The notes below the pieces were generated by a model. The model ran no database searches. It was not told the origin of the DNA and worked only from the letters and a program-made list of their open reading frames with translations. Source: Paenibacillus chondroitinus NBRC 15376 (GTDB lineage: Bacteria > Bacillota > Bacilli > Paenibacillales > NBRC-103111). Taken from it: 64,000 nucleotides of DNA. Positions 1 through 8,922 of the stretch are shown piece after piece (the first letter of the stretch is position 1; each line of letters opens with the position of its first letter). Where the stretch lies: the NCBI RefSeq assembly GCF_004000765.1, contig NZ_BILW01000001.1:186001-250000 (forward strand), read 5' to 3'. A program made the translations under genes and the position numbers.

Positions 1-1
1 A

Positions 2-370
2 GCGGTGAAAGGCAGCTCACTCCAACTGTTTAATGCCAATTCCGCAACGCTGCTTGCTTCCCTGCGATTGGGTGCCTCCGGCTTTAGCGGCGTTATGGCA
101 AATTTTCATCCTGATCTCTATGTGCGACTAACCGAAAGTTGGGATTCGGAGCCAGCCATCGCGGAGATGCTGCAGTCGTTCGTTGGAGCCGCATCGCTAA
201 TTGAGCTGCAGATGTATCCTGTGAATGCGAAGTATCATCTGAGCAAAAGGGGACTTCCGGTTTCCTTGCATTGCCGTTCTAAGGATGCGGGCGCTTTTCG
301 AGAAAATCATAAGCTGGAAGTGGAGCAGCTGGATGCCGTGTATCGGATGCTAAAGAAACAGCTTGTCTAA
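2..370 (+). CDS. DapA-family lyase/aldolase, C-terminal part (5' end outside window)
   Basis: The reading frame is open from the first base of the window and ends with TAA at 368-370, so only the last 122 codons or so are present. The visible protein begins with AVKGSS; in the dihydrodipicolinate synthase/N-acetylneuraminate lyase family the Schiff-base lysine sits in an equivalent I/V-K-x-S/A-S context, so the lysine at codon 3 is probably catalytic. It is followed by GASGFSGVMANFHPDLYVRL, which fits the glycine-rich strand and C-terminal helices of the family. The substrate (dihydrodipicolinate, a keto-deoxy sugar acid or similar) cannot be told from this part. The sugar-degradation setting favours a 2-keto-3-deoxy acid, which is inference. 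The next gene begins 25 bp downstream with its own strong Shine-Dalgarno site, so the two are probably cotranscribed. Confidence 0.75.
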   Translation, partial: AVKGSSLQLFNANSATLLASLRLGASGFSGVMANFHPDLYVRLTESWDSEPAIAEMLQSFVGAASLIELQMYPVNAKYHLSKRGLPVSLHCRSKDAGAFRENHKLEVEQLDAVYRMLKKQLV

Positions 371-395
371 CTGATTTTAAAGAGGAGGAAGCATT

Positions 396-1022
396 GTGCC
401 GTTTAAAAAGAAAGATCGCATTGTGTTTATCGGGGATAGCATTACGGATAAAGGGCGTAAAAAAGATCCGCTGAAGCTGGGTTCGGGTTATGTACGAATG
501 ATTCATGATTATCTGACAGCGGTTTATCCGCAGCTTGGTCTGAAAATTATTAATGAAGGCGTTTCCGGCAATCGCGTCATCGATTTGGAGAAACGGTGGA
601 CGCTCGATGTGATCGATCACCAACCCCAGTGGGTATCCATTTCCATCGGGATTAATGATGTGTGGCGCCAATTGGACTCGCCGATGGGCGAGCAGGTATA
701 CCCGGATAAATTCGAGGAAATTTACCGAAATTTGCTGGATCAAACGAAGCAGATCCCGGATTGCCGATTAATCCTCATGCAGCCTACGGTCATCAAGGAG
801 TACCCGGATGCCACGGGTAACCGGCTGCTGAAGCCGTATGTGGATATCGTGAATCGGCTGGCTGAGCAGTATGATGCCGTCTTGGTACCGACGCATCTTG
901 CATTTATTGATTTTCTTAAGCTGGAAACGGGCCAGGATTTGACGACGGACGGTGTGCATATGAATTCGCTCGGAGATATGCTGATGGCAACGACGTGGTT
1001 GAAGGCTGTTGAGGATCGTTGA
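396..1022 (+). CDS. SGNH/GDSL-family hydrolase, probable carbohydrate esterase
   Basis: This 208-residue protein has the SGNH hydrolase blocks in order: GDS (nucleophile Ser15) in IVFIGDSITDKG, the oxyanion glycine and asparagine in NEGVSGNR (residues 53-60), GIND at 85-88, and the catalytic pair in DGVH (Asp185, His188). The family deacylates esters; compact, signal-less members in sugar loci usually remove acetyl groups from imported oligosaccharides (rhamnogalacturonan or xylan acetylesterase type). No signal peptide is seen, so it probably acts in the cytoplasm. The GTG start at 396 is chosen because AGGAGGAA lies at 383-390 with normal spacing. It is the last gene before a 412-bp gap holding repeats and a promoter, so it belongs to the transcription unit entering from the left. 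Confidence 0.85.
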   Translation: MPFKKKDRIVFIGDSITDKGRKKDPLKLGSGYVRMIHDYLTAVYPQLGLKIINEGVSGNRVIDLEKRWTLDVIDHQPQWVSISIGINDVWRQLDSPMGEQVYPDKFEEIYRNLLDQTKQIPDCRLILMQPTVIKEYPDATGNRLLKPYVDIVNRLAEQYDAVLVPTHLAFIDFLKLETGQDLTTDGVHMNSLGDMLMATTWLKAVEDR

Positions 1023-1043
1023 GGGGGGCTGAGCCCAGGGAGA

Positions 1044-1219
1044 GGGAACTGGAGTCCTCTATTGGCCAAAAACGAGGATTTTTCAATCCTAGGGGAACTA
1101 GAAGGTCTTATTTGCCTTTCATGGACGACTTTTGCATGAAATCACCAAAATAGCGAACTGTAGTTCCCCTCGCAGCCGGAAACAGCGCTTTTTTAGAAAA
1201 ATAGTAGCTTGTAGTTCCC
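1044..1219 (+). repeat. Four copies of a 21-bp intergenic repeat, two in each orientation
   Basis: Four related 21-bp units lie at 1044-1064 and 1093-1113 (plus orientation) and at 1148-1168 and 1199-1219 (minus orientation). Read in the same direction, each starts GGGAACT and ends ATT with T (three copies) or G (one); the middle third varies, with a conserved G near position 11 and CT or TT just before the final ATT. The two same-strand pairs are spaced 49 and 51 bp, and the head-to-head halves could form a large stem-loop. A small perfect inverted repeat (AGGATT, loop TTTC, AATCCT) lies between the first two copies at 1075-1090. No coding sequence is seen here. It resembles dispersed intergenic repeats that I associate with Paenibacillaceae, but I cannot confirm family membership. 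Confidence 0.7.
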
Positions 1220-1258
1220 TAATAACCATCCAGAAGAGTACTCGCTCGCTTCGCGCCA

Positions 1259-1312
1259 CCTATATATGTGATGAATTCAGCCTATAATGGGCCGCTTGCT
1301 TTCTTGTAAACT
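1259..1312 (+). promoter_or_regulatory. Promoter with paired AraC-type half-sites upstream of the GH29 gene
   Basis: Two direct half-sites, CCTATATATG (1259-1268) and CCTATAATG (1281-1289), are 21-22 bp apart depending on which end is aligned. A -10-like hexamer TAAACT (1307-1312), preceded directly by TG, begins 24 bp after the T of the second half-site. The -35 position (1284-1289, ATAATG) is a poor match and lies inside the second half-site, as in activator-dependent AraC class II promoters. The same arrangement precedes 13406, 24956 and 50642. Transcription would start near 1319 and leave a leader of about 115 nt. Confidence 0.6.
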
Positions 1313-1434
1313 GATCATGAGCTCAAATTCCTGCAACTGGAAAGTATCGCCCGATCAGGCGTTAACGTGGAAGTAGACATGTCGATTCCGCAGAATTTCC
1401 AATCTTATTACGGAAGTACAAGGGGGTAAATGCA
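1313..1434 (+). other. Leader region before the GH29 gene with an open-frame remnant
   Basis: From 1310 to the TAA at 1427-1429 one frame stays open for 39 codons with protein-like codon use, but it has no ATG until near its end (MSIPQNFQSYYGSTRG). I do not recognise it. It may be the tail of a decayed gene or chance. The run AAGGGGG at 1420-1426 serves as the Shine-Dalgarno site of the next gene. I see no terminator or riboswitch-like fold. Confidence 0.3.
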
Positions 1435-2748
1435 ATGACGTACGAAATAGAACCAACAACCGGTGACAGCGGATGGTTCACGCATGACAGGTTCGGCTTG
1501 TTCATTCATTGGGGGCTATATTCGCTAGCTGCCAGGCATGAGTGGCTGCAATCCAGAGAGAGATTAAGCGGAGAGAAATACCGCAATAAATATTTCAATA
1601 AATTCAATCCGGATTTGTACGACCCGGAATTGTGGGCGCAGCTTTCTTATGATGCTGGCATGAAGTACGCCGTAGTAACGACCAAGCATCACGAAGGGTT
1701 CTGCTTATGGGACAGCAAGCTGACTGACTATAAAGCGCCGAACACCCCGGCTGGCCGAGATTTGATCAGGCCGATGACGGAGGCTTTCCGTGAGCGTGGC
1801 ATGAAGGTAGGCTTTTACCATTCCCTGATTGATTGGCATCACCCGCATTATACGATCGACACGAAGCACCCCTTGCGGTTCGATGAAGAAGCTATCGCTG
1901 AAAGTGCGAAAAAGGATTTTGCGCAATATCGCGACTATTTGTTTGGACAAACGAAGGAATTGTTAACCGAATATGGCGATGTGGATCTGTTGTTTTACGA
2001 TTTTTCCTTCCCGGAGGAGAACGGATTGCCAGGCAAAGGCAAGGAAGATTGGAACAGCAAGGAGCTGATCAAGCTGATTCGCCAGCTGCAGCCGAACGTT
2101 TTATTGAACGATCGCCTGCAAATCGGTGGGGATATTACGACGCCTGAGCAGTATTTGCCGACCAAATGGGTGCAGATCGACGGTAAACGTGTTGTTTGGG
2201 AGACACCGCATACGTTCAGTGGTTCCTGGGGATATCATCGGGATGAGGAATCATGGAAAAGCGTTGATATGCTGGTCAAAATGCTCATTGATGTGGTCAG
2301 CAAAGGAGGCAATTTGCTCCTGAATGTAGGACCGACCGGTCGGGGCGAGTTTGATGAGCGTTCGATCGATCGTTTAAAAGGCATCGGCAACTGGATGAGA
2401 CGTCACAGCCGTTCGATTTATGGCTGCACTCAAGCGCCGGAAACCATCGAATGTCCGCAGGATTGCCGACTAACCTATAACCCCGAGACCAATCGCTTAT
2501 ATGTGCATGTGTATAGTTGGCCGTTCAAAAGCATTCACTTGCATGGCTTGGCCGGGCAAGTCGAGTACGCTCAGCTGCTGAACGATGCATCTGAGATCCG
2601 TTTCAAGCAAGGCATTGTCCATAGCGGAATCGACAACGGGGCGTACAAAGAGGGCAGAGATGAGAAGACGCTGGTCTTGTCACTTCCCGTGAAAAAGCCT
2701 GAAGTAGCGGTGCCGGTCATTGAATTGTTTTTGAAAGGAGGGGCTTAA
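1435..2748 (+). CDS. Glycoside hydrolase family 29, alpha-L-fucosidase type
   Basis: This 437-residue enzyme carries the GH29 hallmarks: WFTHDRFGLFIHWGLYS near the N-terminus (residues 14-30), the sugar-binding KHHEGFCLWDS (residues 84-93), and an aspartate at the end of a core strand, LLFYDF (Asp189), at the nucleophile position. GH29 enzymes are retaining alpha-L-fucosidases. In well-known members the nucleophile motif is usually W-x-D-G or similar, so the FYDF context points to a divergent subfamily. The C-terminal domain (about residue 330 on) is a short beta-sandwich. No signal peptide is seen, so it is likely cytoplasmic, acting on imported oligosaccharides. It is the first gene after an AraC-type promoter and is followed after 6 bp by the next gene, so it heads an operon. 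Confidence 0.9.
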   Translation: MTYEIEPTTGDSGWFTHDRFGLFIHWGLYSLAARHEWLQSRERLSGEKYRNKYFNKFNPDLYDPELWAQLSYDAGMKYAVVTTKHHEGFCLWDSKLTDYKAPNTPAGRDLIRPMTEAFRERGMKVGFYHSLIDWHHPHYTIDTKHPLRFDEEAIAESAKKDFAQYRDYLFGQTKELLTEYGDVDLLFYDFSFPEENGLPGKGKEDWNSKELIKLIRQLQPNVLLNDRLQIGGDITTPEQYLPTKWVQIDGKRVVWETPHTFSGSWGYHRDEESWKSVDMLVKMLIDVVSKGGNLLLNVGPTGRGEFDERSIDRLKGIGNWMRRHSRSIYGCTQAPETIECPQDCRLTYNPETNRLYVHVYSWPFKSIHLHGLAGQVEYAQLLNDASEIRFKQGIVHSGIDNGAYKEGRDEKTLVLSLPVKKPEVAVPVIELFLKGGA

Positions 2749-2754
2749 ACGACA

Positions 2755-5478
2755 ATGGAAACGACTACGAAAGCCGTAACGCTTGGTTATGAACGTAACG
2801 CTGCCCCGCGTGTGGAATACGGGATTCAACGATTAAGAGAGGCGCTTCAAAATTCCGGCTATACCGTGCTTGAAGCAGAAGCGTCATGGTCGTTGAAAAA
2901 CTATCGTTCCGTGCAGGGAATGAAGATCTACATCGGGAATCGCCAAGAATCGGAATTTGTGCAGCAATTGGAAGCGCGGGACGTTTTGTTATATCACACG
3001 GAAGCTCCGGAGGGAGAAGGCTTTTATCTGGCATCTTGCCCAGGTGGCATAACGGTTGTTTCGGGGGGAAGCGATTCCGGCGTATTGTACGGCTGCTTGG
3101 AGTTGGCGAGCCGAATCGGTGAAGCTCAAAAGCTGCCAAGTGACATCGCTTATGGGGATAAACCGCGATTCTCCTTGCGGGGTCCGGCCATCGGATTGCA
3201 AAAAACGACCGTAGAACCCCCGCGTCAAACGTATGAGTACCCGATAACGACACATCGTTTTCCATGGTTTTACGACCGGTCGTTATGGCAGGATTTCCTC
3301 CACATGATGGTTGAGCAGCGCTGCAACGTCGTTTACTTGTGGTCCGGGCATCCGTTTTCTTCGCTTGTTCAGCTGGAAGATTATCCTGAAGCGCTGGAAG
3401 TGACGGAAGAAGAGTTGGCATATAATCGGGAGACGTTCCGTTGGATTACCGAAGAAGCGGACCGCCGAGGCATAAGGGTCGTCCTAAAGTTCTACAACAT
3501 CCATATTCCGCTGCCTTTTGCACAGAAACATGATTTGAAGCTTCATCAACCGAAGCCGCTGCCTATCACGAGTGATTACTACAAGAAATCGATCGCTGCC
3601 TTCGTGCAATCCTTTCCCAATGCCGGGTTAATGGTCTGCCTTGGCGAAGCGCTGCAAGGTCAAATTTATGGCGTGGAATGGTTTAATGAGACGATTCTTG
3701 CAGGCCTGTTGGAAGGGCTGAAACATTCGAACGTGAAGGAAAAACCTCCGATCATCCTGCGTTCCCATGCCATTGAACCGCAAAAAGTTATTGAGGCTGC
3801 GCTGCCGTTGTACCCGAATTTGTACACGGAAGCCAAATACAACGGGGAATCGTTGACTACGTATACACCTCGGGGCAGATGGCAAGAAACGCACAACCGG
3901 CTAGGTTCCTTGCAGACGATTCACATTGTCAATGTTCATATCCTGGCGAACTTGGAGCCATTTCGATACGGAGCCCCATCGTTTATTCAAAAGTGCATGC
4001 AGGCGGCCAAATACCGCTTGAAAGCAAACGGGCTGCATCTGTATCCGCTATTTTTCTGGGATTGGCCGTATGCGCCGGATAAAGCGGAGAAGCGACTGCG
4101 TCAATTGGAGCGCGATTGGATTTGGTTTGCGGCTTGGTTCCGGTATGCGTGGAATCCGGATCGCGATCCCCAAGCGGAGCGAAATTACTGGATAGAGACG
4201 CTTGGGAAACGTTTCGGAAGCCGAGAGGCAGGTCAAGCAATATTGGATGCTTATGAAGCCTCAGGAGAATGCGCGCCGAAATTGCTGCGCAGATTCGGCA
4301 TTACGGAAGGCAATCGCCAAACGATGAGCCTCGGGATGACGATGAGCCAGCTCACCAATCCCGAAAGGCATATGCCTTGGCCGGACTTGTGGGAATCCCA
4401 GTCGCCTCAAGGCGAACGGCTGGATGAATTTGTCGTGAAAGAACTGAGTGGTGAACCTCACATTGGCGAGACTCCGACGGATATCATTGCCGATGCGCAG
4501 AGACATGCGGAGGACGCGCTGCTGGCGATCCAGCAAGCTAGCCATTTCGTCACTCGCAACAGGGAAGAATATGAAAGACTGGCGAGCGATATGGCAGCCA
4601 TCCGTCATATGGTGCAGGCCTATGTGCATAAGGTCAAGGCAGCGATCCTCATTTTAACCTATAAGCATTCGGTAAAAGGGGAGTATTTTAACCGGATCGA
4701 ATTGCTGGAAGCGGCAGCGGTAGAATTGGCACAAGGTTTGGACAGCTACCGCGAACTGACAACGCTTACAGAGAAGACGTATTTGTTTGCTAACTCCATG
4801 CAGACGCCGCAGCGGAAGGTGCCGATTCGAGGAGGGCTTGATTACAGGCATTGGAGCGCATGTTTACCTCTCTATGAAGCGGAGCTGGAAGCTTTCCGTC
4901 TTCATGTGCAGGAGTTGAAGTCGGGTATGCTGCCCGAAGCGCTAAAAAATCTAAAAGCGCCAATCGTTCGCTACGTTGAAGCGCCGTTCCGTTTATTGTC
5001 TGAACATGCGGAGTTGTACCACGTGGAAAAAGGGGTCGAGGTTTTCACGGATGGGGATATCCACGTCGTTGGCTGTGCGGAGGAACTGAATGGGCTTACT
5101 GGTGTTCGTTTTAGTCAAAGGCAGGCCGGGCTTCAGGGCTTGGCGATTGATATTGAACTTCATCAGCCTTCGAAAGTGCTGGTCGGTTATTTTAACTCCA
5201 AAGATGATCAGTGGCTGCAAGTCCCAAGCTTGGAAGAAAACACGCACGCCGACGATCGAGGCGGCTATGCGCCGATCTTGCGCAAAGGGCTGCGCTTATA
5301 TGCCTATCCTTCTGTCAATATCCACGCATTCCAATATGAAGCAGGACGGCATACGCTTGACTTCGGTAAAGGCGCATTTCTGATCCTGGGTGTTATTCCT
5401 ATCGATCAGGAGATACGCCCACGTGATGTTGAACATAAAAACGACGGGATCGATACATTGGATTGGTTGTACGAATAG
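2755..5478 (+). CDS. Large unassigned glycoside hydrolase-like protein (TIM-barrel type)
   Basis: I cannot place this 907-residue protein in a family with confidence. The first 135 residues resemble the small alpha/beta domain found before the catalytic barrel in GH20, GH67 and GH115 enzymes (ending GGSDSGVLYGCLELASRI). Residues 150-480 look like a TIM barrel with candidate acids in VCLGEALQG and YTEAKYNGES and a WDWPY motif closing the barrel. The remainder is helical, with a C-terminal beta domain ending near WLYE. By analogy it could be an alpha-glucuronidase-like or hexosaminidase-like enzyme, but that is inference. No signal peptide is present. The start follows GGAGGGG at 2736-2742. It sits between GH29 and GH95 genes, so an exo-acting role on the same glycan is likely. 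Confidence 0.6.
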   Translation: METTTKAVTLGYERNAAPRVEYGIQRLREALQNSGYTVLEAEASWSLKNYRSVQGMKIYIGNRQESEFVQQLEARDVLLYHTEAPEGEGFYLASCPGGITVVSGGSDSGVLYGCLELASRIGEAQKLPSDIAYGDKPRFSLRGPAIGLQKTTVEPPRQTYEYPITTHRFPWFYDRSLWQDFLHMMVEQRCNVVYLWSGHPFSSLVQLEDYPEALEVTEEELAYNRETFRWITEEADRRGIRVVLKFYNIHIPLPFAQKHDLKLHQPKPLPITSDYYKKSIAAFVQSFPNAGLMVCLGEALQGQIYGVEWFNETILAGLLEGLKHSNVKEKPPIILRSHAIEPQKVIEAALPLYPNLYTEAKYNGESLTTYTPRGRWQETHNRLGSLQTIHIVNVHILANLEPFRYGAPSFIQKCMQAAKYRLKANGLHLYPLFFWDWPYAPDKAEKRLRQLERDWIWFAAWFRYAWNPDRDPQAERNYWIETLGKRFGSREAGQAILDAYEASGECAPKLLRRFGITEGNRQTMSLGMTMSQLTNPERHMPWPDLWESQSPQGERLDEFVVKELSGEPHIGETPTDIIADAQRHAEDALLAIQQASHFVTRNREEYERLASDMAAIRHMVQAYVHKVKAAILILTYKHSVKGEYFNRIELLEAAAVELAQGLDSYRELTTLTEKTYLFANSMQTPQRKVPIRGGLDYRHWSACLPLYEAELEAFRLHVQELKSGMLPEALKNLKAPIVRYVEAPFRLLSEHAELYHVEKGVEVFTDGDIHVVGCAEELNGLTGVRFSQRQAGLQGLAIDIELHQPSKVLVGYFNSKDDQWLQVPSLEENTHADDRGGYAPILRKGLRLYAYPSVNIHAFQYEAGRHTLDFGKGAFLILGVIPIDQEIRPRDVEHKNDGIDTLDWLYE

Positions 5479-5500
5479 ACGAACAGGTGGGGGAGATCAA

Positions 5501-7879
5501 GTGTCAGACAAAAGTACGGCATTATGGTACGCGCAGCCAGCGAAATCTTGGTTCCAAGCACTCCCCGTAGGGAACGGCCGTTTCGGCGGCATGATGTATG
5601 GCGGTACGGATCGGGAACGCATACAGATGAACGAGGACACGTTATGGTCCGGGGAACCCAGAGAAACCGTGAACAGGGAAGCGGCCGAATATTTGGACAT
5701 CGTGCGAGAAATGATCTTTGCAGGCAAATATGCCGAGGCAGAGGCATTGATCGAACGGCACATGGAAGGGCCGGAGATCGACGCCTACGTGCCGCTTGGC
5801 GATTTGGATCTGATTATGGAAGAGGCCGGCGAAGTTACGAACTACCGAAGGGAATTGAATCTGGCGGAGGGCATCGCCCGTGTGCAGTATTCGCAAAATA
5901 ACGCTGTCCATACTAGGGAGCTGTTCGTCTCTGCGGTTGACCAGGTGATGGCCATTCGCTTACAGAGTGAACGTAACATCAGCGTTAGCGCCGTATTGAG
6001 CAGTCCTTTGCAATTTGAAGTCAAAAAAGTGACATGGAATCAATTGGTTCTTACCGGACGTAGTCCGTTGCGTATTTTGCCTAATACGGTGAAGTCCTCG
6101 GATCCTGTGCTTTATGCGGAAGGGAAAGGAATCGGTTTTAATATTCGATTGACCGTAATCACAGACAAAGGCAGGCTGGAGGTTAGTGGCGGACGGATTC
6201 GTGTAAGCGGTACGGGAACAGTTACTTTCCTGCTGGCTGCTGAAACCAGCTTCCAAGGTTATGATAAAAACCCTGCGCTATCAGACAAACCGTCGTTACA
6301 GCTGGGAGAAGCGAGACTGGCAAAAGCGGCATCGCTTGGGTACGAGCAATTAAAGGAGCGGCATATCAACGATCATGCCGCACGCTTTTGCAAAGTTTCG
6401 CTTGACCTAGGAGGTCAGGAAAGAAATAACCTGCCGACGGATGTCCGCATAGAAGCTATCAAAAACGGTGTGGAAGATCCCGGACTTGCCGCATTATTTT
6501 TTCAATATGGCAGATACTTGCTGTTGTCGAGCTCGAGGATCGGTACACAGCCGGCTAATTTGCAAGGTATTTGGAATGACAGCATTCGTCCGCCATGGTG
6601 CAGCAGTTGGACGACGAACATCAACGTAGAAATGAACTACTGGCCTGCGGAAGTGGGGAATCTTGCGGAGTGTCATTTGCCTTTGTTCGACCTGATCGAG
6701 GATTTGCAGCACACAGGCCGGAAAGCGGCCGATGTTCACTACCGCTGCGAGGGTTGGACGGCCCATCACAATATCGATCTATGGCGAACGGCAACTCCTG
6801 TTGGAGGATCGCCAAGCTGGGCGTTTTGGCCGATGGCCGGGGCATGGTTATGTCAGCATATCTGGGAGCATTACGCTTACAGTCAAGATGAAATGTTTCT
6901 CAAGCGGGCGTATCCAGTGATGAAAGAAGCGGCAAGATTTGGTTTGGATTGGTTAGTTGAGGCAAAGGATGGCAGCTTGGTGACATGCCCGTCGACGTCC
7001 CCGGAGAACTTCTTTCTTACACCCGATGGGCAGAAAAGCAGTGTGACACAAGGCGTGACGATGGATATCGCGCTTCTCAGAAATTTATTTGACCACTGTT
7101 TGGAAGCGAGTGGCATTTTATCGGATACGGACCACACGTTTATAGGCCGATTGGAGCATGCACTATTGCGGCTGCCTCCTTACCGGATAGGCAAATATGG
7201 TCAGCTTCAGGAGTGGAACGAAGATTTTGAAGAGTTTGAGCCGGGACATCGTCATGTCGCCCATTTGGTCTCACTGCATCCGCTGGATCAGATTACTTTA
7301 CATCAGGAACCCGAGCTTGCCGCTGCTTGCAAAGCGACCCTGGAGAGACGCTTGAACCATGGAGGGGCTCATACGGGGTGGAGCTGTGCATGGATGATCA
7401 ATCTATGGGCACGGCTTGGCGAGTCGGAGCATGCACAGCGTTTTGTGAATGAACTGCTCGCCGGGCTTCATCCAAACATGATGAATGCACACCGGCATCC
7501 GAAGGTGAAACAAGATATTTTCCAAATTGACGGAAATTTGGGGGGCGTTTCGGGCATTGCCGAAATGCTGCTGCAGAGCCATGGCAATAACGTCCAATTT
7601 CTTCCTTCTCTACCACAGAAATGGATGAAAGGTTGTGTGAAAGGACTGCGGGCACGCGGAGGGTTTGAAGTCGATATCACGTGGGAGAATGGCAAGCTGC
7701 TGCGAGCACGTATCCTCTCAACAGCCGGGAAGGCCTTCCTGCTGCGCACGGCAGAACCGGTATGCGTCTTGCAAAACGGGTATGAAATCCGAATCGAGGA
7801 CATTGAACCGAATGTCATCGTATTTGGAACCAAAAAGGGACAGAGCTACGAAATTGTCCCAAGGAGTGATAGGAGATGA
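5501..7879 (+). CDS. Glycoside hydrolase family 95 (alpha-L-fucosidase/alpha-L-galactosidase)
   Basis: This 792-residue protein matches GH95 along its length. It has the N-terminal motif LPVGNGRFGGMMYGG followed by LNEDTLW-like MNEDTLWSG, the paired asparagines in TTNINVEMNYW (near residues 371-373), the general acid in LQEW (near 569), HRHVAHL, and the base aspartate in QIDGN (near 675). These correspond to the catalytic Asn, Glu and Asp residues of characterised inverting GH95 fucosidases. Members act on alpha-1,2-L-fucose or, in pectin degraders, L-galactose. The start is GTG 5501, preceded by GGGGGAGA at 5489-5496; a longer frame upstream overlaps the previous gene and has no supporting site. 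The 3' end overlaps the next gene by four bases (ATGA). No signal peptide is seen. A second GH95 lies at 22355. Confidence 0.92.
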   Translation: MSDKSTALWYAQPAKSWFQALPVGNGRFGGMMYGGTDRERIQMNEDTLWSGEPRETVNREAAEYLDIVREMIFAGKYAEAEALIERHMEGPEIDAYVPLGDLDLIMEEAGEVTNYRRELNLAEGIARVQYSQNNAVHTRELFVSAVDQVMAIRLQSERNISVSAVLSSPLQFEVKKVTWNQLVLTGRSPLRILPNTVKSSDPVLYAEGKGIGFNIRLTVITDKGRLEVSGGRIRVSGTGTVTFLLAAETSFQGYDKNPALSDKPSLQLGEARLAKAASLGYEQLKERHINDHAARFCKVSLDLGGQERNNLPTDVRIEAIKNGVEDPGLAALFFQYGRYLLLSSSRIGTQPANLQGIWNDSIRPPWCSSWTTNINVEMNYWPAEVGNLAECHLPLFDLIEDLQHTGRKAADVHYRCEGWTAHHNIDLWRTATPVGGSPSWAFWPMAGAWLCQHIWEHYAYSQDEMFLKRAYPVMKEAARFGLDWLVEAKDGSLVTCPSTSPENFFLTPDGQKSSVTQGVTMDIALLRNLFDHCLEASGILSDTDHTFIGRLEHALLRLPPYRIGKYGQLQEWNEDFEEFEPGHRHVAHLVSLHPLDQITLHQEPELAAACKATLERRLNHGGAHTGWSCAWMINLWARLGESEHAQRFVNELLAGLHPNMMNAHRHPKVKQDIFQIDGNLGGVSGIAEMLLQSHGNNVQFLPSLPQKWMKGCVKGLRARGGFEVDITWENGKLLRARILSTAGKAFLLRTAEPVCVLQNGYEIRIEDIEPNVIVFGTKKGQSYEIVPRSDRR

Positions 7880-8901
7880 GTGAGATTCATCACGTGAAGG
7901 AGTTTATTTTTGAAGATGACAGACCTTTTCTAAGCTGTCATGCCTCTACGCTTGAACAGCTGCCAGGTGGGGATATCCTCGCTGCGTGGTTCGGCGGCAC
8001 GAAAGAGAAGGCCGGCGACGTCGCGATATGGACGTCCCGCCGAGTGAACGGCCGCTGGACACCACCCCTCAAAGTCGCTGATGAGGAGGACGTTCCGCAT
8101 TGGAATCCCGTCCTGTTTCGCAGGGCGGACGGCGTCCTGTTCCTGTATTACAAAATCGGCACCTCCATTGCCGAATGGGTCACGATGGTTATGCGCTCGT
8201 CGGATGACGGAACCACATGGTCGACGCCTGTCCCATTAGTTGAAGGGGACAAAGGGGGGCGGGGGCCGGTTAAGAATAAGCCTATTGTGCTGCATGACGG
8301 CACGCTTGTCGCTCCGGCGTCGATCGAACCGGCTTGGGATGCGTTTGTTGATCTGTCCTATGACGGCGGAGAGACATGGACCCGCAGCGAAACAGTACCT
8401 TTCGACCGCACCGCCATCAAGGGAAAAGGGATCATTCAGCCTACGATATGGGAGTCTGAACCAGGGGTTGTGCATATGCTTACACGCAGCACGGAAGGGG
8501 CGATCTATCGCAGTGATTCGGTAGACGGGGGAGTAACTTGGTGCCCAGCCTATGCAACGGAGCTTCCGAATAATAATAGCGGAATCGATTTGGTCAAGCT
8601 CGACAATGGCCATCTGGCACTTGTTTATAATCCGACTCGTCCGGAACCCGGGAAGATCAAGGGACCCCGAACACCGCTTGTTCTCCGCTTCTCCAAAGAT
8701 AACGGGCTTACTTGGGAGAATGAGCTCTTGCTGGATGAAGGAGATAAGCAATACTCGTATCCGGCCATCATTGCTAACGGTCTGGAGCTGTATATCACTT
8801 ATACATGGAAAAGGGAACGGATAGCCTTCCAAAAAATTATTTTGGATATGAGCAGGAATGACCTATATTCTGGGAATAATTACACTACTATTCTACTATG
8901 A
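7876..8901 (+). CDS. BNR/sialidase-like six-bladed propeller protein
   Basis: The 341-residue protein has four Asp-box motifs (S-x-D-x-G-x-T-W) at about residues 108, 161, 214 and 273: SSDDGTTW, SYDGGETW, SVDGGVTW and SKDNGLTW. The N-terminus has CHASTLEQLPGGDILAAWFG, typical of the BNR_2 group. The arginine-containing RIP motif of classical sialidases is not visible, so true sialidase activity is uncertain. Propellers of this group in plant-glycan loci include enzymes acting on rhamnose-glucuronic acid linkages or on Kdo-like sugars, which are alternatives rather than assignments. It has no signal peptide and is translationally coupled to the GH95 gene (ATGA overlap). A homologue lies at 11135. 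Confidence 0.8.
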   Translation: MSEIHHVKEFIFEDDRPFLSCHASTLEQLPGGDILAAWFGGTKEKAGDVAIWTSRRVNGRWTPPLKVADEEDVPHWNPVLFRRADGVLFLYYKIGTSIAEWVTMVMRSSDDGTTWSTPVPLVEGDKGGRGPVKNKPIVLHDGTLVAPASIEPAWDAFVDLSYDGGETWTRSETVPFDRTAIKGKGIIQPTIWESEPGVVHMLTRSTEGAIYRSDSVDGGVTWCPAYATELPNNNSGIDLVKLDNGHLALVYNPTRPEPGKIKGPRTPLVLRFSKDNGLTWENELLLDEGDKQYSYPAIIANGLELYITYTWKRERIAFQKIILDMSRNDLYSGNNYTTILL

Positions 8902-8922
8902 GTTTGTTATATATTTAATAAG

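Noticed and set aside
1021..1040. Possible terminator GGGGGGCT-GA-GCCC after the esterase gene
   Set aside because: The stem is short and has no U-tract, so I do not call it a terminator.
2765..3421. Minus-strand open frame of 218 codons
   Set aside because: Antisense to the large hydrolase at 2755, without motifs or promoter.
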